In this document: piece by piece, positions 7,292 to 16,203 of the stretch
Numbering within the stretch: position 1 is the first letter of the stretch
Layout: the number at the start of each line of letters is the position of its first letter
Source: Arcicella rigui
GTDB taxonomy: Bacteria > Bacteroidota > Bacteroidia > Cytophagales > Spirosomataceae
NCBI RefSeq assembly: GCF_034929435.1
Contig: NZ_JAYFUM010000010.1
Location: 1 to 64,000, forward strand
Reading direction: 5' to 3'
DNA: 64,000 bases
Made by a program: the position numbers and the translations under genes
The notes under the pieces: model-generated
The model's input: only the letters and a program-made list of their open reading frames with translations
What the model was told of the DNA's origin: nothing
Database searches by the model: none

Positions 7292-9973
7292 ATGAAAAAA
7301 ACATTTCTCCTTTTCTTATGTATGTTGGCGGCAAATACTGCCTTTACACAATTAAAGCTCCAAAATTTAACGACTGAAAATCTCAAAAATCCTATCGGAA
7401 TTGATGCCGAAAAACCAAGATTTGCTTGGCAATTGATTTCTGATAAGAAAAACGTAAAACAAACTGCTTATGAAATCCAAGTAAAAAATGGGAAAAAGGT
7501 GGTTTGGTCGAGTGGGAAAGTGAATACTTCAAACTCTGTTTTTAATGCTTATCAAGGCGAAAAACTTCCTTCAAATACTCGTTTTACTTGGCAAGTTCGG
7601 GTTTGGGATAACCAAGGACAAACGTCGGAATGGGCTTCCGCCAATTTTCAAACAGCGTTGAACAAGGGCGACTGGAAAGCAAAATGGATAAGTTCGGGCT
7701 TTGCCAACGACACTGTAAATGGTGTTGTACCGATGTTCAGAAAGAGTTTTGAAACCAAAAAGAAAATCGTAAATGCTACGGCTTTTGTAACGGCAAGAGG
7801 TTTGTACGAAATCCAAGTAAACGGTAAAAGAGTAGGCGACGCATTCCTGACTCCGGGCTGGACGAGCTACAACAAACATTTGCAATACCAAGCGTATGAC
7901 GTTACAAATTTGATTACTTCTGGAAAAAATGCCATTGCGACAACGCTTGGAAGTGGTTGGTACAGAACTCGTTTGGCTTGGCTGCATCAGCAAAATATTT
8001 ATGGAAAAGAAACAGCCCTACTTTTTCAATTAGAATTAACCTACTCTGATGGCTCAAAGGAAAGTATCGTTTCGGATAATTCTTGGAAAGTAGCAGAAAG
8101 TGATATTCGTTTCGCAGAAATTTATGATGGTGAAGTAATTGACGCTCGCAAAAGAATAGCCAATTGGGCAAGTACTACTTTCAATGATACTGACTGGAAA
8201 AATGCAGTTGAGAAAAATTTTCCAAGCGATTACCTGAATGCTTCGGTAAATGAACCCATCAAAAAGCATGAAACTTTTAAACCTGTAAAAGTATTCAAGG
8301 CAACGAATGGTAAAACAATTTTAGATTTTGGACAAAATTTGGTGGGTTGGGTAAGCCTTTCGGCACAAGGTAAAGCAGAAGATAAAATTACACTTTCGCA
8401 TTTTGAAATGATGGATAAATTCGGAAATCCGTACTTTGACAACCTTCGCTCGGCGAAAGCACAAGCTACTTATATTTTGAGTGGGAATGGAAAAGATTTC
8501 TTCGAGCCACATTTTACTTTCTTTGGTTTTAGATTTGTACAAGTTGATGGTGCGAGTGGAAATATCAATCCAGAAGATTTTACGGCTTATGCTTTGTATT
8601 CGGATATGGAGCAAACTGGGAATTTTGAAACCTCAAATGCTTTAGTGAATCAATTACAAAAGAATATTCAGTGGGGACAAAAAGGTAATTTCTTGGACGT
8701 ACCTACCGACTGTCCGCAACGAGATGAGCGTTTAGGTTGGACGGGCGACGCAGAAGTATTTTCAAGAACAGCTTCTTATAATTTTAATGCTAATCAGTTT
8801 TTTGCAAAATGGTTGAAAGATGTAACGGCAGACCAATTTCCAAACGGAGCAGTACCACACGTAATTCCGAATGTATTGAATGATGGCCCTACGCAAGCGG
8901 CTGGCTGGGGCGATGCTGGCATTATTATTCCATATAATGTTTACGTGGCTTTTGGCGATAAACAAGTACTCGAAAACCAATACGAAACCATGAAAAAAAG
9001 TGTGGAGTATATCCACAAGGCTGCAAAAAATGATTTATGGAATACTGGTTTTCAGTTTGCTGACTGGCTTTCGTATCGTGTAGATGATTCAAAAGGAATG
9101 ATTGGAATGAAATCGGCCATTACTGATAATTACTTGGTGGCTCAGTGTTTCTATGCTTACAATGTGCAGTTAATCATTAATGCCGCTAAGGTTTTGGGCA
9201 AAACGGACGATGTACAAACCTATGAAAAATTATTAGTCAGCGTAAAGAAACAATTCCAAAATGAGTACATGACGGCATCTGGAAGATTGATTTCTGAAAC
9301 ACAAACGGCTTATGTTTTGGCTTTACAATTTGATATGTTGCCCGAATCATTGCGTCAGCAAGCCGTAGAAAGATTGGTTGAAAATATCAAATCGTATAAT
9401 TATCACTTAACGACTGGTTTCTTAGGAACACCTTTCTTAAATCCTGTTTTGAGTCGTTTTGGTAGAAATGATGTGGCTTATAAATTGCTTTTGCAGGATA
9501 CGTATCCTTCGTGGTTATACCCAATTAAAGCTCATGGAGCAACTACCATTTGGGAACGTTGGGACAGTATGAAACCAGACAGCACTTTCCAAGACCCCGG
9601 CATGACTTCTTTCAACCACTACGCTTATGGAGCAGTAGGCGACTGGATGTACAGAAATATTGCAGGAATTGATACCAAAGAATTTGATGGTGCAGGTTAC
9701 AAAGAAATTGTGATAAAACCACAAATCGGCGGCGGACTTACTTATGCCAAAGGAAGCTTGAAAACCAATTATGGCGTAGTGGCTTCTGCTTGGAAAATAG
9801 AAAATGGAAAACTGACTTGGGAAGTAGAAATTCCAGCGAATACTACCGCAACGCTGACTTTCCCTACACAAAAACTAAGCTCAATTACCGAAAGTGGCAC
9901 AAAACAAAGTGTAGCTTCAGACGGAACAATGGCATTGGGTTCTGGTAAATATACTTTTGTGATGGATTTATAA
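7292..9973 (+). CDS. Alpha-L-rhamnosidase, glycoside hydrolase family 78
   Basis: An 893-residue exported enzyme that releases terminal alpha-L-rhamnose from plant polysaccharides and glycosides. A signal peptide (residues 1-19, ending NTAFT) is followed by an N-terminal Ig-like domain, the carbohydrate-binding beta-sandwich (MFRKSFETKKKIVNATAFV, about 140-300), the (alpha/alpha)6 catalytic domain (about 430-780) and a C-terminal beta domain. Catalytic-region motifs are CPQRDERLGWTGDAEVF (general acid region) and GATTIWERWDS, which holds the probable general base. No SusC/SusD pair or other polysaccharide-utilisation gene adjoins it, so it looks like a solitary enzyme. ATG at 7292. Confidence 0.92.
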   Translation: MKKTFLLFLCMLAANTAFTQLKLQNLTTENLKNPIGIDAEKPRFAWQLISDKKNVKQTAYEIQVKNGKKVVWSSGKVNTSNSVFNAYQGEKLPSNTRFTWQVRVWDNQGQTSEWASANFQTALNKGDWKAKWISSGFANDTVNGVVPMFRKSFETKKKIVNATAFVTARGLYEIQVNGKRVGDAFLTPGWTSYNKHLQYQAYDVTNLITSGKNAIATTLGSGWYRTRLAWLHQQNIYGKETALLFQLELTYSDGSKESIVSDNSWKVAESDIRFAEIYDGEVIDARKRIANWASTTFNDTDWKNAVEKNFPSDYLNASVNEPIKKHETFKPVKVFKATNGKTILDFGQNLVGWVSLSAQGKAEDKITLSHFEMMDKFGNPYFDNLRSAKAQATYILSGNGKDFFEPHFTFFGFRFVQVDGASGNINPEDFTAYALYSDMEQTGNFETSNALVNQLQKNIQWGQKGNFLDVPTDCPQRDERLGWTGDAEVFSRTASYNFNANQFFAKWLKDVTADQFPNGAVPHVIPNVLNDGPTQAAGWGDAGIIIPYNVYVAFGDKQVLENQYETMKKSVEYIHKAAKNDLWNTGFQFADWLSYRVDDSKGMIGMKSAITDNYLVAQCFYAYNVQLIINAAKVLGKTDDVQTYEKLLVSVKKQFQNEYMTASGRLISETQTAYVLALQFDMLPESLRQQAVERLVENIKSYNYHLTTGFLGTPFLNPVLSRFGRNDVAYKLLLQDTYPSWLYPIKAHGATTIWERWDSMKPDSTFQDPGMTSFNHYAYGAVGDWMYRNIAGIDTKEFDGAGYKEIVIKPQIGGGLTYAKGSLKTNYGVVASAWKIENGKLTWEVEIPANTTATLTFPTQKLSSITESGTKQSVASDGTMALGSGKYTFVMDL

Positions 9974-9988
9974 TTTTTTGTTAAGTAG

Positions 9989-10036
9989 TAATTAGAAAAT
10001 AGTAATTGGTGTTCAGCAATTACTATTTTCTAATTA
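9989..10036 (+). terminator. Inverted repeat after the GH78 gene
   Basis: Perfect 19-bp arms (9989-10007 and 10018-10036), 10-base loop. It is very A+T-rich with no distinct T-run, so it is a probable but weak terminator between the rhamnosidase gene and the convergent kinase gene. Confidence 0.5.
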
Positions 10037-10092
10037 TTAGACATTTCCGAAAAGCAAAAGGTCAATTAAAATGTAGTCATTTCAATCAAAAG

Positions 10093-13000
10093 CTATCCTT
10101 GAATATCATAAGGCAAAGTCAAGATAAACACTGTTCCTTCTCCTTCCTTACTATCAAAAGCGATATTTCCGCCCAATTTGTGGGCAAATTCACGAGTAAG
10201 ATTCAAGCCTAAACCTGTTCCTTCTATTTTAATCGCATTATTTGCTCTAAAAAATATTTCAAACAAGTGTTTTTGGTCTTTTTCGGGAATCCCGATGCCA
10301 TAATCCTTTATTGAAATTTTGAGTTTACTTTCTTCGTACTTCAAAATCAGCTCAGGGTCTCTCGCTCCTTTTGAAAATTTAAAAGCATTATTGATTAAAT
10401 TACAAAGAATGTGGTCTAACAAAATTGGGTCAGTTAATATCTGAGCGTGTTCGTTTGGCAAAATCAATTCCAGTTTTCGACCATCATTTCTATCTGTATA
10501 GTTTTGGTGATTGAGGTTTTCAATAAACTGTACAATGTCTATTTGTTCACTTTTGATGTTAAGTTTTTCATTACTTGCTTTTTCGAGTAAGAGAATATCC
10601 GTCAGCATTTGCGTAATACGATGAGCCTGAAAAACTACTTTGTTGAGATGATATTGAATTTTTTCTCTTAGGCTTTCGTCATTCATCATATTGGCATAAA
10701 TACCAATAATATCAATACTTGTGGTAATGGTTGCGAGTGGCGTTCTGAACTCATGAGAAGCAAATGAAATAAACCTTGATTTTACAATGTTGATTTCACG
10801 CTCTTTTTCCAAAGAGATTTCTAATCTTCTCATTTGTTTTTTGTCTTCCTCTGCTTTTTTACGTTCAGTGATGTCCAATAGAATGCCATTGAAAATCATT
10901 CTATCTTCTTTCACTGTTGGCGTTGACATCCCATGAAACCATCTGATGCCCAGACTTGGCGTTTGGGTTCTCCCCTCAAAATTCCAATCTCTTTTATACT
11001 GAATGGCTTCTAATACTGATTCTTCAAAGCGAACTCTATCTTTATAATAGATGTATTTCGACATATTGCTTACACTGAAATCATCAGGAACACCAAAAAA
11101 TTCGTACATTTTTGTGCTTAGGTAAGAAAAATAGGTATCACCATTGGCTTCAACATAAAACTGAAAAACCACACCCGGAACACTCTTGGCGAGCTCTCGG
11201 AACATTTCTTCGTTTTCGGTAAGTTTTTCTTGAACAGCTTTTTGTTTGGTAATGTCAATATTGAGTCCTAATAAACCATCTACTTCATTTGATTCATTTT
11301 TGAGAGGAATTTTTGAGATAAGATACCAGACTTTATTTCCATGAGCATCAAAACAAAGTGTTTCTTTGTTGATAATACTTCGGTCGTTTTTCATGACTTG
11401 CAAATCATCAATTTCCGACTGGACAGCACTTTCTTCACTAAAAAGCTCAAAGTCAGTTTTACCCAATACTTCACTTTCAGAAGCTGCCCCTACAAATTCC
11501 CATTCTGATTTATTGGCAAGGATTTTTCGGGTTTTCAAATCCTTTACATAAATATTAAAAGGCAAATTGTCGATGATATTTCTGAGTAATTTCCTTTCCT
11601 TTTTTAATGCTTTTTCAACAATTTTCCTTTCCGTAATATCTCTGAAATTCATTACGATACCCTTAATTGAGGGTTCGGACAATTGGTTGTTGAAATTGGT
11701 TTCAATCCAAATCGTTTCGCCCGAAGGTCTAACGTACCTAAAGTTTGCCGTGGGTGAATAAGTAGGGTCTTCGTAAACCTTGTAATAAATGTTACTTAGT
11801 TTCTCTATATCTTCTGGGTGGATGGCATTAATACTAAACTCTTCAAGGTTATTGATATTAAACATTTTCTTACCACCAGCACTGATTTCAGTAATTGTCC
11901 CTGCATCGTTGACAATCGCAATTCCTTCAGTACTATTTTCTATTAGAGCCTTGAAGCGTTTTTCGCTTTCAATAAGTTCCATTTCAACTTTCTTCCTTTG
12001 ACTTACGTCTTTAGAAGTAATTTTAATTTTTGATTTTGTGCCATCTTCTTCCTTCACCATCTTGGCATTCATCAATAAGTACTTAACTCTTCCATCAGGC
12101 ATCAATAACCTAAAATCAAAATTTAAGTACTTGTCTTCATTCATCATTAAGGAATGTTCTTCCAAAATTTTAGTTCGGTCTTCTGGATGAACGTACTTTA
12201 TGGCATCATTAAGATTGAGTGGTGGCTGCTTGGCATCTATTTCAAAAATATTATACATTTCCTCTGACCAATGATGGTCATTGTGAATGAGGTCTATTTC
12301 CCAATAGCCAAAATGAGCTAATTGTTGAGCGGCATTAAGCTGTTCATTAGTCTTTTGCAGAGCCAACTCTGCATTTTTTCTTTCAGTAATATCTTTTCCG
12401 AAACACGCCGTGCCAATCACTTTTTCTCCTACACGAATTGGATAAAACGAAACTTCTCGCCATGCCGAATCATCTGTTTTACTGTGGTACTCGTACTGAA
12501 CGGTAAAGGTTTCGCCAGCCAAAGCTCTATCATAATATGAAATATAGCGTTCAAGGTGTACGGGGTCTGATTTTAGCGTTTCAATAATACTCATCTGCGG
12601 ATAAACCTCAATTTTCCCGTATCTCTTTACGATATTTTCATAAGCAGTATTGAATGAAATGAGTTTCCTCGACGAGTCCACACTCCAAACCAATTCACTG
12701 GTATTGTCAATTAAAGCTTTTAGGTTATTGGCATCAAATTCTTTTTGTTGTTTAGCCTGTATTCGCTCGGTAATATCTCGGTAGTTCAGTACAATGGCAT
12801 TTACGTTGGGTTCGTCCAGTAAATTATGAATCAGGGTTTCAAGCCATTTGTATTCGCCATTGGGTTGTAAAATCCTAAATTCACATTGTTCTACTTCATT
12901 CGGATTGGCAATTGATTGTAGAAATTGTTGCCCTAAAGTAATTCTATCATCCGGGTGAATAGTTACTTTATTAATGATTTCACCAGGGTTTTCGTTGACA

Positions 13001-13530
13001 TCAAGTCCAAGTATTTTTTTTCCTGATGGGCTCATTTCAATAATTTTCCCATCAGCATTCAGTAAGGCAAAACCTTCGGTACTATTTTCTATGATAGTGC
13101 TGAGTCGCTTTTCTCGGATGATGTTATTTTCAAGCGTTTGTTTTTCTTGGGTAATATTTTTAAAAAATCCAGACCAATAGGTTGTACCATTATCAGTATG
13201 AGGACTTGCAAAAATCTGAATCCAATTAATATCCTTCTCATCATCGACTAACTCACACTCAAATTCCCAAGTACAAAGTTCTTCATTTGCTTTTTTCAGT
13301 GAGCTTGCAAAGTGTTCAAAATTATCACCAAGTTTAATTCTAAATGTTTGTTCTGGATTATCAATGAAACTCTGATAGTCAACGCTTGGGCATACTTTTT
13401 CAATCACTTTACTTAAATACTGAAACCTGATAGTTCCCATTTCTGTCAAACAAAATTGGAACATCGCTATTTTGACATTTTCTGTAATTTTTTCAAGAAA
13501 ATCTTGTGTGTGTGCCAGAGTTGAAGTCAT
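10093..13530 (-). CDS. Cytosolic multi-PAS sensor histidine kinase
   Basis: A 1145-residue kinase with no membrane segment or signal peptide. I count seven PAS units, most ending in a PAC-type DITE(R/K) motif (DITERIQ, DITERKN, DVSQRKK, DITERKI, DITKQKA, DITERKK). PAS2 and PAS5 are close copies (IENSTEGxAxxNxxG), and PAS1 and PAS7 resemble each other, which points to internal duplication. The HisKA domain carries the phospho-accepting His926 (SHEFRTPLATI). The HATPase part has N, G1, F and G2 boxes (NLINNAFKFS, DYGIGIP, FEIFFR, GTGLGL). No receiver domain is fused and no response regulator gene adjoins, so it is an orphan kinase. ATG at 13530. Confidence 0.9.
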   Translation of the reverse strand: MTSTLAHTQDFLEKITENVKIAMFQFCLTEMGTIRFQYLSKVIEKVCPSVDYQSFIDNPEQTFRIKLGDNFEHFASSLKKANEELCTWEFECELVDDEKDINWIQIFASPHTDNGTTYWSGFFKNITQEKQTLENNIIREKRLSTIIENSTEGFALLNADGKIIEMSPSGKKILGLDVNENPGEIINKVTIHPDDRITLGQQFLQSIANPNEVEQCEFRILQPNGEYKWLETLIHNLLDEPNVNAIVLNYRDITERIQAKQQKEFDANNLKALIDNTSELVWSVDSSRKLISFNTAYENIVKRYGKIEVYPQMSIIETLKSDPVHLERYISYYDRALAGETFTVQYEYHSKTDDSAWREVSFYPIRVGEKVIGTACFGKDITERKNAELALQKTNEQLNAAQQLAHFGYWEIDLIHNDHHWSEEMYNIFEIDAKQPPLNLNDAIKYVHPEDRTKILEEHSLMMNEDKYLNFDFRLLMPDGRVKYLLMNAKMVKEEDGTKSKIKITSKDVSQRKKVEMELIESEKRFKALIENSTEGIAIVNDAGTITEISAGGKKMFNINNLEEFSINAIHPEDIEKLSNIYYKVYEDPTYSPTANFRYVRPSGETIWIETNFNNQLSEPSIKGIVMNFRDITERKIVEKALKKERKLLRNIIDNLPFNIYVKDLKTRKILANKSEWEFVGAASESEVLGKTDFELFSEESAVQSEIDDLQVMKNDRSIINKETLCFDAHGNKVWYLISKIPLKNESNEVDGLLGLNIDITKQKAVQEKLTENEEMFRELAKSVPGVVFQFYVEANGDTYFSYLSTKMYEFFGVPDDFSVSNMSKYIYYKDRVRFEESVLEAIQYKRDWNFEGRTQTPSLGIRWFHGMSTPTVKEDRMIFNGILLDITERKKAEEDKKQMRRLEISLEKEREINIVKSRFISFASHEFRTPLATITTSIDIIGIYANMMNDESLREKIQYHLNKVVFQAHRITQMLTDILLLEKASNEKLNIKSEQIDIVQFIENLNHQNYTDRNDGRKLELILPNEHAQILTDPILLDHILCNLINNAFKFSKGARDPELILKYEESKLKISIKDYGIGIPEKDQKHLFEIFFRANNAIKIEGTGLGLNLTREFAHKLGGNIAFDSKEGEGTVFILTLPYDIQG

Positions 13531-13937
13531 AAATTCTTTTTTAAAATGTTTTAAATACTTTTGGCATTTTCAGTACTATATGTTCAATATTTTGAAGTAA
13601 CAAAGTATAACGACTATAAATTATTGATAGGAGTTATAGAAAATTTAAGGATATAAAAAATGCCAACTGTGAACTTACAAAATAGTTTAATTAGAAATAC
13701 AAAACAGAGGCAAAAAAAATCGGCAATATTTTGCTGTTGTTATAAGTGTTATAAATCTTTTATAAATGCGAGATATATTTTTATTTTTATACTTTTCCAA
13801 TAAAATGTTTTACTCAATTAAGTATAAAATTGTTTTAAACTTTGAAATTTTATTTTCAGACTAAAATTCAAAGAAAAAGGCTGTCTTGATTCAGACAGCC
13901 TTTTTCTTTGAAAATCGAAATACAGTATGGTATCAAA
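13531..13937. other. Intergenic region between kinase and thyA
   Basis: About 400 bases, very A+T-rich. It holds the 5' region of the kinase gene and the thyA terminator at 13867-13912. I see no reading frame or RNA gene in it. Confidence 0.6.
13867..13912 (-). terminator. Terminator of thyA
   Basis: Perfect 20-bp arms (13867-13886, 13893-13912), 6-base loop, core AAAAAGGCTGTCT. It lies 26 bases past the thyA stop. Confidence 0.8.
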
Positions 13938-14732
13938 CTAAACCGCTACTGGAGCTTTGATACCCGGATAAGGATTATAGTTTTCTAAAGTAAAATCTTC
14001 ATATTTAAAATCAAAGATACTTTTTACCTCAGGATTGATTTTCATAGTAGGTAATGGACGTGGTTCACGAGCCAACTGTGTGGCTACTTGCTCGTAGTGA
14101 TTTGAGTAAATGTGAGTATCGCCACCCGTCCAGATAAAATCTCCAACTTCCAAATCGCATACTTGGGCAATCATCATCGTCAGCAAAGCATAAGAAGCGA
14201 TATTGAAAGGCACACCCAAAAATACATCTGCCGAACGCTGATACAATTGGCAAGACAATTTGTTATCGGCAACATAAAACTGAAAAAGTGCATGACAAGG
14301 CATCAGAGCCATTTCAGACAATTCGCCAACATTCCAAGCACTCACAATAATTCTTCTTGAATCAGGACTTTTCTTTAAAGTATCAATTACCTCTTTCAAT
14401 TGGTCGATTACTTTGCCGTCTGGTGTTGTCCAGCTTCTCCATTGTTTACCGTAAACAGGGCCCAAATCACCATTTTCATCCGCCCATTCGTCCCAAATTC
14501 CTACACCATTATCTTTTAAATATTTGATATTGGTATCGCCATTAATAAACCAAAGTAATTCGTGAATGATAGATTTTAAATGTACTTTTTTAGTGGTTAC
14601 TAAAGGGAAACCTTCCTGCAAATTGAAACGCATCTGATAACCAAAAATACTGGTAGTACCCGTGCCAGTACGGTCGGTTTTTTGCGTTCCGTTTTCAAGA
14701 ATATGTTTTAAAAGCGTATGATATTGTTGCAT
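13938..14732 (-). CDS. thyA: Thymidylate synthase
   Basis: A 264-residue ThyA, the normal bacterial length. It methylates dUMP to dTMP using methylene-tetrahydrofolate. The nucleophilic cysteine is in MALMPCHALFQFY; the phosphate-binding arginine motif RRIIVSAWN and the folate/dUMP motif CQLYQRSADVFLGVPFNIASYA are intact. No folA (dihydrofolate reductase) adjoins, although the two are often paired. ATG at 14732, with a promoter at 14815-14843. Confidence 0.97.
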   Translation of the reverse strand: MQQYHTLLKHILENGTQKTDRTGTGTTSIFGYQMRFNLQEGFPLVTTKKVHLKSIIHELLWFINGDTNIKYLKDNGVGIWDEWADENGDLGPVYGKQWRSWTTPDGKVIDQLKEVIDTLKKSPDSRRIIVSAWNVGELSEMALMPCHALFQFYVADNKLSCQLYQRSADVFLGVPFNIASYALLTMMIAQVCDLEVGDFIWTGGDTHIYSNHYEQVATQLAREPRPLPTMKINPEVKSIFDFKYEDFTLENYNPYPGIKAPVAV

Positions 14733-14814
14733 TGTTGGCTGTAAGCTATAAGTAATGAGCTTTAAATTTTGTAAAAAAAGAGAAGATTGAAACGAAGATT
14801 TAATTTTTCGACTT

Positions 14815-14843
14815 CAAAATTACATAAAAAAATAACTCATCAA
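14815..14843 (-). promoter_or_regulatory. Bacteroidota-type promoter of thyA
   Basis: On the minus strand: TTG (14843-14841), 18-base spacer, TAATTTTG (14822-14815). This fits TTG-N17-23-TANNTTTG. It overlaps the terminator of the upstream small gene. Confidence 0.55.
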
Positions 14844-14867
14844 TAGCCTTTGATAGGATTGATGAGT
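14835..14867 (-). terminator. Terminator of the Cys-Cys small protein gene
   Basis: Stem ACTCATCAAT (14835-14844) / ATTGATGAGT (14858-14867), followed on the minus strand by a T-run. It lies 25 bases after the stop at 14892. Confidence 0.7.
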
Positions 14868-14891
14868 CTTGTAATGAAATTCCTAAAAAGC

Positions 14892-15098
14892 TTAAGCTGT
14901 TTTTTTAACCGCTTTTTTGTCTGCTACTTTTTCTACTTTAGCAGATTTAGTCATTTCTGCACAGCATTTCGATTTTGACTTACTGTGAGCCGCAGCCATT
15001 TTTGGACTACAACATTTAGAACCTTTTTCTTTGTCATGTGCCAAAGAAACGTTTGCTACAAAAGCTAACAAGGATAAACCTAAAACTACCTTCTTCAT
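14892..15098 (-). CDS. Small exported Lys-rich protein with two Cys-Cys motifs
   Basis: A 68-residue protein. A signal peptide (residues 1-20, ending SLA-HD) precedes a mature part of about 48 residues. That part has two KCC motifs (KCCSPKM and KCCAEM) plus three His/Met-rich positions and a lysine/alanine-rich tail (KVADKKAVKKTA). I do not know the family. The spaced CC pairs suggest binding of a soft metal such as copper, or disulfide-linked oligomers; this is inference. It has its own terminator, which supports it as a real gene. ATG at 15098. Confidence 0.7.
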   Translation of the reverse strand: MKKVVLGLSLLAFVANVSLAHDKEKGSKCCSPKMAAAHSKSKSKCCAEMTKSAKVEKVADKKAVKKTA

Positions 15099-15136
15099 GT
15101 GTATAAAAATTAAATGTTTAAATGCTAAGATAAAAA

Positions 15137-15559
15137 TTAATTCTCAATCTCAAAAGTATGTGTAATTTCAGCCGAGCCACTAAACTGAGCCGTTGCCGAG
15201 CAGTACTTTTCCATAGATAATTCAATCGCTTTTTGAGCTTTTGCTTCAACAATATTTCCTTTGAATTTGAAATGAACATTGATTTTGCGGAACGGAGTCA
15301 TCTCTGTTCCTTCAATTTTCACACGTTCGCCCGAAACTGAAATTTTCAAATCTTCAATTACTTGGCGTTGTTTTTTCATAATCAAAATTACGTCGATAGC
15401 CGTACAACCGCCTAAGCCCATCAATAATAATTCCATTGGGCGAGAACCCGCATTATGTCCACCAATATTTTCTGCAGCATCAATATCTACTGCTACACCC
15501 GACATCCCATTTGCCTGAAAGTGAAAGGCATCGTCCACTCTTACTAATTCTACTTGCAT
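15137..15559 (-). CDS. OsmC family protein
   Basis: A 140-residue OsmC/Ohr-fold protein. The two redox cysteines are in GLGGCTAIDVILIM (Cys near residue 53) and MEKYCSATAQF (near 119). This spacing matches OsmC/YhfA-like thiol peroxidases that detoxify organic hydroperoxides. Length is normal. It is transcribed toward the small Cys-rich gene 38 bases downstream. ATG at 15559. Confidence 0.88.
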   Translation of the reverse strand: MQVELVRVDDAFHFQANGMSGVAVDIDAAENIGGHNAGSRPMELLLMGLGGCTAIDVILIMKKQRQVIEDLKISVSGERVKIEGTEMTPFRKINVHFKFKGNIVEAKAQKAIELSMEKYCSATAQFSGSAEITHTFEIEN

Positions 15560-15659
15560 TGTTTCTAAAATTTATGAATAATAAAGAACTTAGTTCTTTG
15601 GCTAATTACAGATTTAACTTTGGGTGAAAATTTAAAGTTCAATTTAGGGTTTATTTACG

Positions 15660-16190
15660 CTATTGACAAGGCTGAACTGTTGGATTTGGTAATTTATGAT
15701 TTAACAAGTATTTACGATTCCCAAAGTTACATGGTGGTAGAGACAACAAATTATCCATCCTTGTAGGTTGATTTTTAGTGTTTTTATTCCCTTCTTTTGG
15801 GTCAGAAATAAAAAGTAATTTGATTGAAAAATCGTAATCGGTATTGTAAAAGTAATTTCTAAATTTATCGCTCATAAAATCGTCAAAACAATTTTGAAAT
15901 TTGTCTCGAATATCACTCAATTTTTCAGTTTTTAAAGATTCAATTGCTTTAAGTTCAACCAAGTATAAAACAAACCTGTTTCCTCCACAGTGTTGAATAA
16001 TCAAACAATCTGGCGATTTTGGACGACTATTGTCTTTTATGATGGTATTATAATATTTATCAACTCGAATGATAATATAATCATTTCGATTTAAAGTTTC
16101 ACTTACATTTATACCAATGCCATGTTCTTCACAATCATCGCAGAGAAAATTGCTGAGAACTGGGTCTTGTAGAATTTCTTGAATTAACAT
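15660..16190 (-). CDS. PD-(D/E)XK nuclease-like protein paired with an ATPase
   Basis: A 176-residue protein I cannot assign to a named family. It contains SPDCLII (Pro60-Asp61), then 17 residues later VELKAI (Glu79-Leu80-Lys81), which is the PD-(D/E)XK nuclease core: PD, a beta-hairpin, then ExK at the end of a strand. A Cys-x-x-Cys (CDDC, 17-20) and further Cys/His residues near both ends could bind zinc. It is the second gene of a pair: its ATG (16190) is 13 bases after the stop of the ATPase gene. Nuclease activity is inference from the motif; the fused or truncated state of the fold cannot be checked here. Confidence 0.65.
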   Translation of the reverse strand: MLIQEILQDPVLSNFLCDDCEEHGIGINVSETLNRNDYIIIRVDKYYNTIIKDNSRPKSPDCLIIQHCGGNRFVLYLVELKAIESLKTEKLSDIRDKFQNCFDDFMSDKFRNYFYNTDYDFSIKLLFISDPKEGNKNTKNQPTRMDNLLSLPPCNFGNRKYLLNHKLPNPTVQPCQ

Positions 16191-16203
16191 TTTTCTGGAG
16201 TAG

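Noticed and set aside
10006..10212. A 68-residue plus-strand frame
   Set aside because: It runs through the inverted repeat into the antisense of the kinase gene.
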